Program-made: the position numbers and the translations under genes | Source of the DNA: Treponema sp. | Lineage (GTDB): Bacteria; Spirochaetota; Spirochaetia; Treponematales; Treponemataceae | Direction: 5' to 3' | NCBI GenBank assembly: GCA_024402635.1 | Contig: JAKSTJ010000001.1 | Span: forward strand, 1 to 64,000 | DNA length: 64,000 nucleotides | The notes under the pieces: model-generated | Told to the model about the DNA's origin: nothing | The model's input: only the letters and a program-made list of their open reading frames with translations | The model's database searches: none | Part shown: piece by piece, positions 51,109 through 60,241 of the stretch | How the letters are laid out: each line of letters starts with the position of its first letter | How positions within the stretch are numbered: the first letter of the stretch is position 1

Positions 51109-52611
51109 ATGGAAGAAAATGTTGTATTAACCATGCGGGGAATATATAAAGAGTTCCCTGGAGTTAAAGCCCTTCAAAATGTTGATTTTACACTTCGTGC
51201 AGGTGAAATTCATGCTTTAATGGGTGAAAATGGCGCTGGTAAATCTACTCTCGTAAAATGTTTGACTGGAGTTTATATAAAAGATGCCGGTGAAATTAAA
51301 GTATCTGATTCTGTGGTAAATATTAGATCTCCTCAGGATGCTCAAAATGTTGGTATCAGTACGGTTTATCAGGAAATTACACTTTGTCCAAATCTTACTG
51401 TTGCTGAAAACATTTTTATTGGGCGTGGAAAATATTCTTTTGTAAACAGTCGGGCACAAGAAAAAAAGGCTGATGAAATCTTATCCAGATTGAATATTCC
51501 TGCAAGAGGTAAACAGCAGCTTGGAACTTGTTCTCTGGCAGTTCAGCAGATGGTTGCAATTGCTCGTGCAGTTGATATGGATTGTAAAGTTTTAATCCTT
51601 GATGAACCAACCTCATCATTGGATGAACGAGAAGTTGAACTTTTATTTACACTTATGAGAGATTTAAAATCTCGTGGTGTTGGTATTATTTTTATTACAC
51701 ACTTCCTTGATCAGGTTTATGAAGTTTGTGATAGAATCACTGTTTTAAGAAACGGTGAACTGGTTGGTGAATATGAAATTAAAGACATGCCTCAGGTTGA
51801 TTTGATTGCAGCCATGTTAGGTAAAGCTCTTGATGATATAACTCATTTAAAAGAACTTAAAAAAGATTATGAAGGTGAAACTTCTGTGGTATATGATGCA
51901 GAAAATCTTTCAAGTTCTGAAGGGGTAAAACCATTTAATTTCCAGATAAAAAAAGGTGAAGTAAATGGATTTACAGGTTTACTTGGTTCTGGTAGAAGTG
52001 AAAGTGTTCGTGCTATTTTTGCTGCAGACCGGGTAACAGGTGGTAAAGTAAAAATAAATGGTAACGAAGTAAAAATTAAATCTCCTATTGCTGCAATGAA
52101 AAATGGAATTGGTTATTTACCAGAAGATCGTAAAGGAGATGGAATTATTGCTGATTTATCTGTTAGAGATAATCTTATTCTTGCTCAGCAGGTATTAAAA
52201 GGTTTCTTTAGTCCTTATAGAAAAGCTGTTGCTGAAAAAATTGCAGATGAATATATAAAATTGCTGCAGATTAAAACTGCATCTCAGGAAACTCCTATTA
52301 AATCTTTATCTGGTGGAAATCAGCAGAAAGTTATTCTTGCACGCTGGCTTTTGACAAATCCTAAATATTTGATTCTTGATGAACCAACTCGTGGTATTGA
52401 TGTTGGTACAAAAACTGAAATTCAGAAACAGGTTTTGAAACTTTCCGAAGAGGGAGTTGCTGTAACATTCATTTCTTCCGAAATTCAGGAAATGCTTAAT
52501 GTTTGTTCAAAACTTATTGTAATGAAAGATAGAAACATTGTTGGTGAATTAACTGGCGATGAATTATCACAGGACAATATTATGAAAACAATTGCAGGAG
52601 GTAATTCTTAA
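51109..52611 (+). CDS. ytfR: Sugar ABC transporter ATP-binding protein (dual ATPase, YtfR/MglA type)
   Basis: A 500-residue protein with two ABC domains. The N-terminal domain has GENGAGKSTLVKCLTG (about 39-53), a Q-loop YQE, and ILDEPTSSLD; the C-terminal domain has the degenerate Walker A GLLGSGRSES, the intact signature LSGGNQQK and LDEPTRGID, the layout of monosaccharide importers. It energises uptake with the two permeases downstream. ytfT starts 1 nt after its stop codon. The first ribosome-binding site is weak (GGAATGG). Confidence 0.93.
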   Translation: MEENVVLTMRGIYKEFPGVKALQNVDFTLRAGEIHALMGENGAGKSTLVKCLTGVYIKDAGEIKVSDSVVNIRSPQDAQNVGISTVYQEITLCPNLTVAENIFIGRGKYSFVNSRAQEKKADEILSRLNIPARGKQQLGTCSLAVQQMVAIARAVDMDCKVLILDEPTSSLDEREVELLFTLMRDLKSRGVGIIFITHFLDQVYEVCDRITVLRNGELVGEYEIKDMPQVDLIAAMLGKALDDITHLKELKKDYEGETSVVYDAENLSSSEGVKPFNFQIKKGEVNGFTGLLGSGRSESVRAIFAADRVTGGKVKINGNEVKIKSPIAAMKNGIGYLPEDRKGDGIIADLSVRDNLILAQQVLKGFFSPYRKAVAEKIADEYIKLLQIKTASQETPIKSLSGGNQQKVILARWLLTNPKYLILDEPTRGIDVGTKTEIQKQVLKLSEEGVAVTFISSEIQEMLNVCSKLIVMKDRNIVGELTGDELSQDNIMKTIAGGNS

Positions 52612-52612
52612 A

Positions 52613-53707
52613 ATGGCAGACAAATCTTTAGCTAAATCAAAAAATCCATTTGCTGAAGCTCTTAAGAATTTTGCTTCATCACAATTAATTATTCCTGTTG
52701 TTGCAATCTTGATTCTTGTAATATTTAATCTTATAAGAGATCCAAGTTTCTTTAGTATTGCAATAACAAAAAATAACATAGGAAATACAGTATTAACGGG
52801 AAACCTTATTAGTATTTTAAATGGTGCTTCTGAACTTGTTATACTTGCTATTGGTATGACTTTTGTTACTTCTGCAACAAAAGGTCAGGATATTTCCATT
52901 GGTGCATCTGCTGCAATTGCAGGAAGTATGTTTGTAAAAATACTTAGAGGAAACAATATTACAGTTCCTTTAATTTTACTTGCTGTATTTGTTGCTATTT
53001 TGGTTGCTATTGCATTCTGTTTATTCAATGGTCTTCTTATTGCTAAATTCAATATTCAGCCAATGATTGCTTCATTGATTTTGTTTACAGCAGGAAGACC
53101 AATTGCTTATTGGATTAATGGTGGTGCAACTCCAAATATTGAATCTCCTTTGTTAGGTGCTCTTGGTGGATTTATTCCTGGAATTCCTATTCCAACTCCA
53201 ATTATTATTGTAATTGTATTTATTGCTCTCACAATGTTACTTCTTAAATTTACAAACTTAAGATTATACATTCAGGCAGTAGGAATTAACGAAAAGGCTT
53301 CAAAACAAAATGGTATTAATCCTGTGTTTATGAAATTGCTTGTTTTTGTAATCCTTGGAGTTTGTGTTGCTTTGGCAGGTTCAATGAATGTATGTAGAAT
53401 TGGTCTTATTAATCATGAAAAGATTTTGCTTGATATTGAAATGGATGCAATTCTTGCTGTTGCAATTGGTGGTAACTCTTTAGGTGGTGGTAAGTTTAAA
53501 CTTGCTGGATCAATAATTGGTGCTTATATTATTCAGGCACTCACAACAACTTTATATGCAATGAAAGTTTCTTCTACAGATATTAAAGCTTATAAAGCAA
53601 TTGTAATTATAATTATTGTTGTTGTTGGATCTCCTGTTGTAAAAGGATGGTTCAAAAAAATTGGTAAAATGGTTTCATCAAAACTCTCAAAAGTGGAGGC
53701 AAAGTAA
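52613..53707 (+). CDS. ytfT: Sugar ABC transporter permease (YtfT type)
   Basis: A 364-residue permease with about nine membrane helices. The conserved GMTFVTSATKGQDISIGASAAIAGS and AVAIGGNSLGGGKFKLAGSIIGAYIIQALTTTLY match the YtfT/RbsC family. ATG 52613 is used because AGGAGG lies 11 nt upstream; a start inside the previous gene seven codons earlier is less likely. It forms a heterodimer with the following permease. Confidence 0.92.
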   Translation: MADKSLAKSKNPFAEALKNFASSQLIIPVVAILILVIFNLIRDPSFFSIAITKNNIGNTVLTGNLISILNGASELVILAIGMTFVTSATKGQDISIGASAAIAGSMFVKILRGNNITVPLILLAVFVAILVAIAFCLFNGLLIAKFNIQPMIASLILFTAGRPIAYWINGGATPNIESPLLGALGGFIPGIPIPTPIIIVIVFIALTMLLLKFTNLRLYIQAVGINEKASKQNGINPVFMKLLVFVILGVCVALAGSMNVCRIGLINHEKILLDIEMDAILAVAIGGNSLGGGKFKLAGSIIGAYIIQALTTTLYAMKVSSTDIKAYKAIVIIIIVVVGSPVVKGWFKKIGKMVSSKLSKVEAK

Positions 53708-53708
53708 T

Positions 53709-54773
53709 ATGTCATCTAAAGAAAATAAAGAAGCTTTAACAGCAAAAAAAGTAAAACTTCCTATTTCAAATACAGCTTTGCTTTTAACAATCACAGTCTG
53801 TACTTTTATTGTAATGTATCTGGTTGCAATGGTTGTGTGGGGTGGTGGATTTCTTAATCCTCAGCAGTTTTTGAATATTTTTAATAACAATGCATATTTA
53901 ATCATTATTTCCTGTGGACTTACTATTGTAATGCTCACTGGTGGTATTGATATTTCGGTTGGTGGTACAATTGCATTAATAACTATGACTTGTGTTGTCT
54001 ATCTTCAAAATCATAGTGGAAATGTTTTTGTTTCATTATTGATTGCTCTGGGTATTGGGCTTGCAGTTGGCATTGTTCAAGGTGTGTTTGTTTCTTATTT
54101 AAAGATTCAGCCATTTATTGTAACTTTAGCTGGAATGTTCTTTACAAAAGGTATGACTACAATTGTAAGCGTAAATCCTATTACTGTAAAAGATAATCCT
54201 GCTTTCCTTGCTGTAAAAGAATTTTATATTAATCTTCCATTTGGCATTACAAAAGCTAATGGAACTTTTATTCCTGCATATTTTGAAATTGGTGCATTAG
54301 TTGCTCTTGCAATAGTTCTTATTCTTTGGGCAGTATTAAAATGGACTAGATTCGGTAGAAATCTTTATGCAGTTGGTGGAAACAGTGAAAGCGCAATGAT
54401 GCTGGGAATTAATGTAAATAGAACTAAATTCTTTGCATATGTATTGTGTGGCTTATTGGCTGGAATTGCAGGTTTTGTTTATCTTTTACATACAGGTGCT
54501 GGAAATGCTTCAAATGCAAACGGTGCTGAAATGGAAGCAATTGCTTCATCAATTATTGGTGGAACATTACTTTCTGGTGGTGTAGGAAATATTATTGGTA
54601 CATTGTTTGGTGTTATGTCACTTAAGACAATTACTACAATTGTAATTACTGCCGGTTTAACAAAACCTTGGTGGCAGAAAATTACAACTGGTTTAATGCT
54701 TTGTTTCTTTATCCTTTTACAGAGCTTAATTCTTTCTGTAAGAAAAAAGAAAATGGGTAATAAATCGGCATAA
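53709..54773 (+). CDS. yjfF: Sugar ABC transporter permease (YjfF type)
   Basis: A 354-residue permease with about nine helices. GLTIVMLTGGIDISVGGTIAL and EMEAIASSIIGGTLLSGGVGNIIGTLFGVM are characteristic of the YjfF/RbsC family. ATG 53709 with GGAGG is chosen over an upstream in-frame start within the previous gene; it starts one base after the ytfT stop codon. Last gene of the transporter operon; its terminator lies in the 3' coding end of the convergent YesN-type gene. Confidence 0.92.
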   Translation: MSSKENKEALTAKKVKLPISNTALLLTITVCTFIVMYLVAMVVWGGGFLNPQQFLNIFNNNAYLIIISCGLTIVMLTGGIDISVGGTIALITMTCVVYLQNHSGNVFVSLLIALGIGLAVGIVQGVFVSYLKIQPFIVTLAGMFFTKGMTTIVSVNPITVKDNPAFLAVKEFYINLPFGITKANGTFIPAYFEIGALVALAIVLILWAVLKWTRFGRNLYAVGGNSESAMMLGINVNRTKFFAYVLCGLLAGIAGFVYLLHTGAGNASNANGAEMEAIASSIIGGTLLSGGVGNIIGTLFGVMSLKTITTIVITAGLTKPWWQKITTGLMLCFFILLQSLILSVRKKKMGNKSA

Positions 54774-54776
54774 AAA

Positions 54777-56363
54777 TTAATCAGTTATATTTGATTTATA
54801 TTCACGGGGCGAAAGTCCCGTGTTTTTTTTGAAAATATAACTGAAGTAATGAGGATCACTGAATCCACATTCGTAGGCAATATCATAACCTTTCATTTCT
54901 GTAGTTAAAAGTAATTTTTTTGCATTTTCAATTCTAACATCAGTTAAATATTCGATAAAAGTTGTTTTACATTCCTGCGAAAAAATTGTACTGAAATGAT
55001 TTGGGCTTAAACAAACTTCTTCAGCTACTGTGGTTAATGTAATGTTCTGATCTGTAAAATGTTCATCAATATATTTTTTTGCCTTAAGAATAACATCACC
55101 ATATTTACCACTGATTTTTGAATCTCTGTATTCAATTGCAAAATCCAGTAATTCAACCAGTTTTTGATTGAAATTATTTTCATCTTGAACTGCATAATCA
55201 ACAAAAGATTTTTGTAAAAATTCTGGTTTTATGTCTTTAAGACTTCCTCCAAGACTTTCAACAAGTTTTGAAATATCAAAAATAATATCAACCATTAAAT
55301 ATGAGGATATAACCTGAAACTGATCTTTATTATTGTGAATTAAAGTCATTGTTTCTTCAATTATTGAAGAAATGTCTTGTTTGCTGGCGTATTTTAAACG
55401 GTTTACAAGAGGATCACTATCTTTTAGCTCAAGAATACCGTTACTGTTTTGACTTAAATCTTCTGCACTTAAGATTCTGTTTTCATTTTTATAATTACTT
55501 GCATCAAGAATTTTTTTAGCATCTTCATATGAAGCAGGAAGTTCAGAAAGATGATCTACAGTTTTTCCGATTGCAGTAGTTATTTTACAATCAGGATTTT
55601 GAGTTCCAATATATTCAATTGATTTTGCAATCTGGTAAACATTATCTTCCAGTTCTTCTTCCAAACCATTTTTTACAATACAAATCAGTCTGTTTGAGTG
55701 ATGGAAATATGAAATTGTCTGTTCCCAGGTTGATGAATAGGAATTTAACAAAGAGATTGCTTCCTGTTGATTTACAGTATTATCAGACTTACTGATAATC
55801 TCACTTACAAGCACTTTGTAATATCTGGAAATTAAATCAATCTTTAATTCCTGACTTTTATTTACAATATCTGAAAGATTTTCTGAACCATGAAGCAGAT
55901 TATTTAAAAAATCTTTTTTAATAATCTGTTCTGTTGATTTTAATTCTTCTTTCATTTTTGAAATGTCAGAAAGCTGTTTTTTTTCTATATCAATATGTGC
56001 GGAAACTTTTAATAAACTTTGGAGAACTTCTTCAAAAGTAAATGGTTTCAACAAATAATCTTCAACACCTATAGAAATAGCTTTTTTTGCATATTCAAAT
56101 TCATCATGACCAGATAAAATAATTATTTTAATCCATGGAATAAGTTTTTTGATTTCAGCAGAAAGTTGCAGTCCATCCATAAAAGGCATTTTAATATCTG
56201 TTATAACAATGTCCGGTTTGATTTCGTGAATCATTGATAATGCTATTTCACCGTCCGTTGCTTCTCCTGCAAAAATAAAACCATTTTTTTCCCATTCCAG
56301 TTTGGTTCTAATACCTTCAAGAACAATTGGTTCATCATCAACTAAAAAAACTTTATACATCAT
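54777..56363 (-). CDS. YesN-type response regulator with AraC HTH
   Basis: A 528-residue regulator. Residues 1-120 form a receiver (Asp56 in VITDIKMPFMDG; VFLVDDEP; YLLKPF). A long middle region follows, then a C-terminal AraC DNA-binding domain (about 425-528; LTTVAEEVCLSPNHFSTIFSQE, YDIAYECGFSDPHYFSYIFKKNTGLSPREY). It is the output of the YesM-type kinase whose gene overlaps it by 11 nt. The likely target is the converging sugar ABC operon, which has direct repeats in its promoter. Its last codons also form the terminator of that operon on the other strand. Confidence 0.93.
   Translation of the reverse strand: MMYKVFLVDDEPIVLEGIRTKLEWEKNGFIFAGEATDGEIALSMIHEIKPDIVITDIKMPFMDGLQLSAEIKKLIPWIKIIILSGHDEFEYAKKAISIGVEDYLLKPFTFEEVLQSLLKVSAHIDIEKKQLSDISKMKEELKSTEQIIKKDFLNNLLHGSENLSDIVNKSQELKIDLISRYYKVLVSEIISKSDNTVNQQEAISLLNSYSSTWEQTISYFHHSNRLICIVKNGLEEELEDNVYQIAKSIEYIGTQNPDCKITTAIGKTVDHLSELPASYEDAKKILDASNYKNENRILSAEDLSQNSNGILELKDSDPLVNRLKYASKQDISSIIEETMTLIHNNKDQFQVISSYLMVDIIFDISKLVESLGGSLKDIKPEFLQKSFVDYAVQDENNFNQKLVELLDFAIEYRDSKISGKYGDVILKAKKYIDEHFTDQNITLTTVAEEVCLSPNHFSTIFSQECKTTFIEYLTDVRIENAKKLLLTTEMKGYDIAYECGFSDPHYFSYIFKKNTGLSPREYKSNITD
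54803..54830 (+). terminator. Terminator of the sugar ABC operon inside the YesN coding sequence
   Basis: CACGGG (54803-54808) pairs with CCCGTG (54817-54822), followed by eight T. The same bases encode the conserved TGLSPREY segment of the AraC domain on the minus strand. Confidence 0.9.
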
Positions 56364-57816
56364 TTTCTCCAGACATGAAAGGAATTACAAATGAAATTGT
56401 ACTGCCTTGTTTATACACTGATTGAATTTTTAAGCCTTCAGTTTTATCACCATAATACAAACAAAGCTTTTTGTGAACATTGTACAAACCATAAACCGAA
56501 TTTAATTTTTCAGTGTTTTCATAACCTGTATTTAATTCTTTATTAACTTCTTCCAGTCTTTCTTCGGTAAAACCTGCGCCATCATCACTTACAGATAAAT
56601 TAATGAATTGCTTGCTCTGGTCTGTATAATCAATGTTTACAAATATATGACCACGGCCTCGTTTATTTTTAATTCCATGATAAATTGCATTTTCAACTAA
56701 TGGCTGAAGTACAAGTTTAATCATTTTGCAGCTTAATAAATCAGGATTAACATTAATTTCATAATTCAAAATATCTGCATATCTGATTTTCTGAATGGTA
56801 AGATAATTTGTAATATGATCCAGTTCCTGTTTTAAGGTAATCCATTCGTGACCTTTACTTAATGAAATTCTCAAGAAATCTGAAAAAGCTTTAGTGATTT
56901 TTACAACCCGTTCAGTGTCTTCTTCTTCTGCAAGCCAGATGATGGTGTCAAAAGTGTTATATAAAAAATGTGGTGTAATTTGTGCCTGTAAAGCTTTTAC
57001 TTCCGCTTTTTGAAAGTTCTTCTGTTCTTCTATATTTTTTTTTATAAGTAGGTCAATTTGTTCTGCCATACTGTTAAGAGTATTTGCTAATGGTGAAAGC
57101 TCTTCAATATCAGGGATTTCTGTTCTTGCCTGAAGATTTCCTTTAGAAATTTCGGTAGAGAGATTTTTCATATTGTCCAAAGGTTCTGTAAAGGATTTAG
57201 AAACTGTAAAGTAACCTTTAATTGAGAAAAACAATGAAAATATAATTATAGAAATCTGAAGAATTGAAAGAACAACAGTAGAGCGTCTGATTGCCATATT
57301 TGTAATATTTGCACTTTCGATTTCTGAAATAATAAATTCCTGCATTACATCAGAGAATAAGACTGTAATTGTTCGGATTTCATCAAGAAGCTGCTCATTT
57401 TCTGTAACCGAAGTTCCTTTTTCAATCTGATCCTGTAATTTATTTATATTTCTGGAAAGAGTGGTGCAGGTTCTAAATGCAACTTCAAGTTTTTCAATAT
57501 GAGTTTTATTTGAAGATGTATTCTGCATTTCTGTAATTCCAGTAAAAACTGTTTTTAATTTGATATATTGTTCACCCTGACTAAAAGTTTTTTTTCCGCA
57601 GACAATTTCCCATAATTCGTTTGGAATATCCTGTTTTATTATATTATTGATTTTGTTAGCTTCATTTACATTTATAATAATTGCATCATATTGTTTTGTA
57701 TGAATTTGAAGAACAAAAATTGAATAAATAGATGGAATTATCATGATTCCTATAATGAGGATAAAAGAAAGCTGTAATGTTTTTTTTAGACTTTTATTTT
57801 TTTTTCTGGAAGTCAA
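56353..57816 (-). CDS. YesM-type sensor histidine kinase
   Basis: A 487-residue membrane kinase: helix 1 (about 13-36), extracytoplasmic region, helix 2 (about 181-200), a HAMP domain (to about 255), the His-kinase box QAQITPHFLYNTFDTI with His283, and a C-terminal ATPase domain (NAIYHGIKNKRGRGHI, SDDGAGF). The start is TTG at 57816, with AGAGGA upstream inside the preceding gene; its codon follows the binding-protein stop codon without a gap. Its extracytoplasmic part is modest in size (~140 residues), so ligand recognition probably depends on the anchored sugar-binding protein. Confidence 0.92.
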   Translation of the reverse strand: MTSRKKNKSLKKTLQLSFILIIGIMIIPSIYSIFVLQIHTKQYDAIIINVNEANKINNIIKQDIPNELWEIVCGKKTFSQGEQYIKLKTVFTGITEMQNTSSNKTHIEKLEVAFRTCTTLSRNINKLQDQIEKGTSVTENEQLLDEIRTITVLFSDVMQEFIISEIESANITNMAIRRSTVVLSILQISIIIFSLFFSIKGYFTVSKSFTEPLDNMKNLSTEISKGNLQARTEIPDIEELSPLANTLNSMAEQIDLLIKKNIEEQKNFQKAEVKALQAQITPHFLYNTFDTIIWLAEEEDTERVVKITKAFSDFLRISLSKGHEWITLKQELDHITNYLTIQKIRYADILNYEINVNPDLLSCKMIKLVLQPLVENAIYHGIKNKRGRGHIFVNIDYTDQSKQFINLSVSDDGAGFTEERLEEVNKELNTGYENTEKLNSVYGLYNVHKKLCLYYGDKTEGLKIQSVYKQGSTISFVIPFMSGENDV

Positions 57817-58845
57817 TTAATATCCTCTTGGTGTATATTGTGAAAAATCATCATCTTCTGTAAATACCGTTTCGTTCATATAAGTTACTGGTGGTATTTC
57901 TTTTCCTTCTGCCACATCTTTTATAAGATTCATTAAAAGAGGACCTAAATTTGGATTACATTCTACAACACAATTTAGTTTTCCCTGTGTTAATGCATCT
58001 ATTGATTTTTGTTCTCCGTCAATTGAAATAATAATCACATCATCTGGTGAAATATTATTTTTTTCAAAAGAATCTAGAATTCCAAGTGTCATTGAATCAT
58101 TATGAGAATAAATAACATCAATAGGTTTTTCATTTATAAAAAGCCCCTGATTTTCAAGAAGAATTCGATCCATAATTTCTTTACCACGGGAACGTAAAAA
58201 ATCTCCATCTTCTGAGTGAATAATTTCAAATTTAGGATAATCTTTTATTACATCTCTAAATCCTTCTGCACGCTTTCTGACAACAGAGGAATTGGCAGTT
58301 CCAGAAAATTCAAGAATATTTATTTTGTTTTCTTTATCTGCACATTTTTTTACCAGATATTCAGCTGCAAGTTTTCCTTCTGTATTGCCATCTTCACCTA
58401 AAAAGCCTGCGTATAAATCTGAATTTGTATTAATCTGTCGATCAACAAGAATTACAGGAATTCCCGCTTCTTTTGCTTCCTGGAGAACATTATCCCAGCC
58501 ATCTTCAACAATTGGAACAAAGGCTATTACATCAACCTGGTAAACAATAAAAGAACGTATAGCTTTTAATTGATTTTCCTGCTTTTGTTGAGCATCATCG
58601 AATAAAATCTGAATATCGTTGGCTTCTGCTGCTTCGAAAATTGATTCTGTATTACGTGAACGCCATGCACTTTCAGAACCAATTTGAGAAAAACCTAAAA
58701 TCAATTTTTCTTTATTAGTAGGTGTCTGGTTAGAAACGGAAGGTTGTTGTTTTTTTGTAGTATATATAAAAACCAGTGGGATTAAAGATGCTAAGATAAC
58801 TGTTAATGCAATATAAATAATAACTTTTCTAACTGAAATATTCAT
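57817..58845 (-). CDS. Membrane-anchored sugar-binding protein of a sensory module (YtfQ-like)
   Basis: A 342-residue protein with an N-terminal hydrophobic segment (about 8-30) and no lipobox or clear cleavage site, so it is likely membrane-tethered. The rest is a type I periplasmic-binding fold (LILGFSQIGSESAWRSRN, DDAQQKQENQLKAIRSF, VPIVEDGWDNVLQEAKEAGIPVILVDRQ) that is closer to E. coli YtfQ than is the transporter's own binding protein. It is transcribed with the YesM and YesN genes, as in the XylFII/LytS/YesN-type systems, where a binding protein presents the sugar to the kinase. TTGACT-17-TAGAAT lies upstream, and the mRNA is probably leaderless. Confidence 0.85.
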   Translation of the reverse strand: MNISVRKVIIYIALTVILASLIPLVFIYTTKKQQPSVSNQTPTNKEKLILGFSQIGSESAWRSRNTESIFEAAEANDIQILFDDAQQKQENQLKAIRSFIVYQVDVIAFVPIVEDGWDNVLQEAKEAGIPVILVDRQINTNSDLYAGFLGEDGNTEGKLAAEYLVKKCADKENKINILEFSGTANSSVVRKRAEGFRDVIKDYPKFEIIHSEDGDFLRSRGKEIMDRILLENQGLFINEKPIDVIYSHNDSMTLGILDSFEKNNISPDDVIIISIDGEQKSIDALTQGKLNCVVECNPNLGPLLMNLIKDVAEGKEIPPVTYMNETVFTEDDDFSQYTPRGY

Positions 58846-58853
58846 TTGAATAA

Positions 58854-58882
58854 ATTCTATAATTGAAAAGAAAAAAAGTCAA
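58854..58882 (-). promoter_or_regulatory. Promoter of the binding protein-YesM-YesN operon, leaderless start
   Basis: On the minus strand, TTGACT (58877-58882), a 17-nt spacer and TAGAAT (58854-58859), which ends 8 nt before the ATG. No ribosome-binding site. Confidence 0.75.
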
Positions 58883-58887
58883 ATAAG

Positions 58888-58944
58888 AAAAAAAAAGTCA
58901 TTTCCCAGAATGCAACTGAATCCTCAGTAACAAAGGGAAATGAC
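58888..58944 (-). terminator. Intrinsic terminator of icd
   Basis: On the minus strand, GTCATTTCCC pairs with GGGAAATGAC, with an inner ACTGA/TCAGT stem, and a T tract follows. Confidence 0.93.
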
Positions 58945-58977
58945 ATTTAGTATAAAATTAACTAATAAATCTGTTTA

Positions 58978-60186
58978 CTATAAAGATGCTTCGAGACGTT
59001 TGCGGATTTCAGCAATATATTCCCATGAATTAAGAACAGCTTTTGCTTTTGGTTCTGCAATACGGGCAATATCACCAGTCATATAACCGTCTTCAATTGT
59101 TCCTAAAGTTGCTTTTTCAAGTTTCTTAGCAAAATCAACTAATTCAGGAGTATTATCCATTTCGCCGCGTTTTGCTAAAGCACCTGTCCATGCAAAAATA
59201 GTTGCTACAGGGTTTGTTGAAGTTTTTTCACCTTTAAGATAACGGTAATAGTGCTTCTGAACTGTTCCGTGAGAAGCTTCATATTCAAAGTTTCCTTCTG
59301 GACTTACAAGAACAGAAGTCATCATTGCAAGAGAACCACAAGCTGATGCAATCATATCTGACATAACATCACCATCGTAGTTTTTAGTTGCCCACATGAA
59401 TCCACCTTCAGAACGCATTACACGAGCAACTGCATCATCGATTAATGTGTAGAAATATTCAATTCCTGCTGCTTCAAATTTTGCTTTATATTCTTCTTCA
59501 TATACTCTTGCAAAAATTGCTTTAAAGTTTCCATCATATGTTTTAGAAATTGTATCTTTAGCACCAAGCCAAACACTGATTTTTCTGTCTAAAGCATAAG
59601 TGAAACAACAGCGTGCAAAACTTTCGATAGAAGAATCAAGATTGTGAATTCCCTGAAGAATTCCAGGACCTTTCATATCCATAATTGTTTTACGGATAAC
59701 AGTTCCGTCTTCGCCTGTGAAAACAAGTTCTGCTTTTCCTGCACATGGTGTTTTTATTTCAGTATTTTTGTAAATATCTCCATAAGCGTGACGGCCAAGA
59801 ACAATTGGTTTTTCCCAGCAAGAAACAGTTCCGTGAATATTATTTACAAAAATTGGTTCGCGGAAAACGGTTCCATCCAATTCTGCACGAATAATTCCGT
59901 TAGGAGATGGGGTAAGCTGTTTAAGATGATATTCTTCAACACGAGCCTGGTTAGAAGTGATAGTTGCACACTTTACACCAACGTGAAGTCTTTTAATTGC
60001 TTCAGCAGCTGCGTATGTAATTTTATCATCAGAATCATCACGACTTTTAAGTCCTAAATCGAAATATTCTGTTTTTAAATCAACAAAAGGTGTAAGAAGT
60101 TCATCCTTAATCACCTGCCACAATACACGTGTCATTTCATCGCCATCGAGCTCTGCGATAGCATTTTTCATTTGAATCTTAGCCAT
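58978..60186 (-). CDS. icd: NADP-dependent isocitrate dehydrogenase (eukaryotic/type II)
   Basis: The 402-residue enzyme converts isocitrate to 2-oxoglutarate. It has the eukaryotic-type IDH pattern: LDGDEMTRVLWQ, CATITSNQARVEEY, SPNGIIRAELDGTVFREPI, GFMWATKNYDGDVMSD, EASHGTVQKHYYRY and STNPVATIFAWTGAL. The NADP-contact region reads VQKHY where mammalian enzymes have VTRHY, retaining the His. A consensus promoter TTGAAT-17-TATAAT lies 9 nt before the ATG and there is no ribosome-binding site, so the mRNA is probably leaderless. No other TCA genes adjoin it; it may serve glutamate synthesis in a fermentative cell. Confidence 0.96.
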   Translation of the reverse strand: MAKIQMKNAIAELDGDEMTRVLWQVIKDELLTPFVDLKTEYFDLGLKSRDDSDDKITYAAAEAIKRLHVGVKCATITSNQARVEEYHLKQLTPSPNGIIRAELDGTVFREPIFVNNIHGTVSCWEKPIVLGRHAYGDIYKNTEIKTPCAGKAELVFTGEDGTVIRKTIMDMKGPGILQGIHNLDSSIESFARCCFTYALDRKISVWLGAKDTISKTYDGNFKAIFARVYEEEYKAKFEAAGIEYFYTLIDDAVARVMRSEGGFMWATKNYDGDVMSDMIASACGSLAMMTSVLVSPEGNFEYEASHGTVQKHYYRYLKGEKTSTNPVATIFAWTGALAKRGEMDNTPELVDFAKKLEKATLGTIEDGYMTGDIARIAEPKAKAVLNSWEYIAEIRKRLEASL

Positions 60187-60195
60187 AGTGTCTTA

Positions 60196-60224
60196 ATTAT
60201 AATGTTTTAAATTATGTAATTCAA
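60196..60224 (-). promoter_or_regulatory. Promoter of icd, leaderless start
   Basis: On the minus strand, TTGAAT (60219-60224), a 17-nt spacer and TATAAT (60196-60201), 9 nt before the start codon. Confidence 0.8.
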
Positions 60225-60241
60225 TGTATTTTTTACAATAA

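Noticed and set aside
59644-60057. A 137-codon open frame antisense to icd
   Set aside because: It is a shadow of the well-conserved icd gene, Ser/Phe/Asn-rich, with no start signal.
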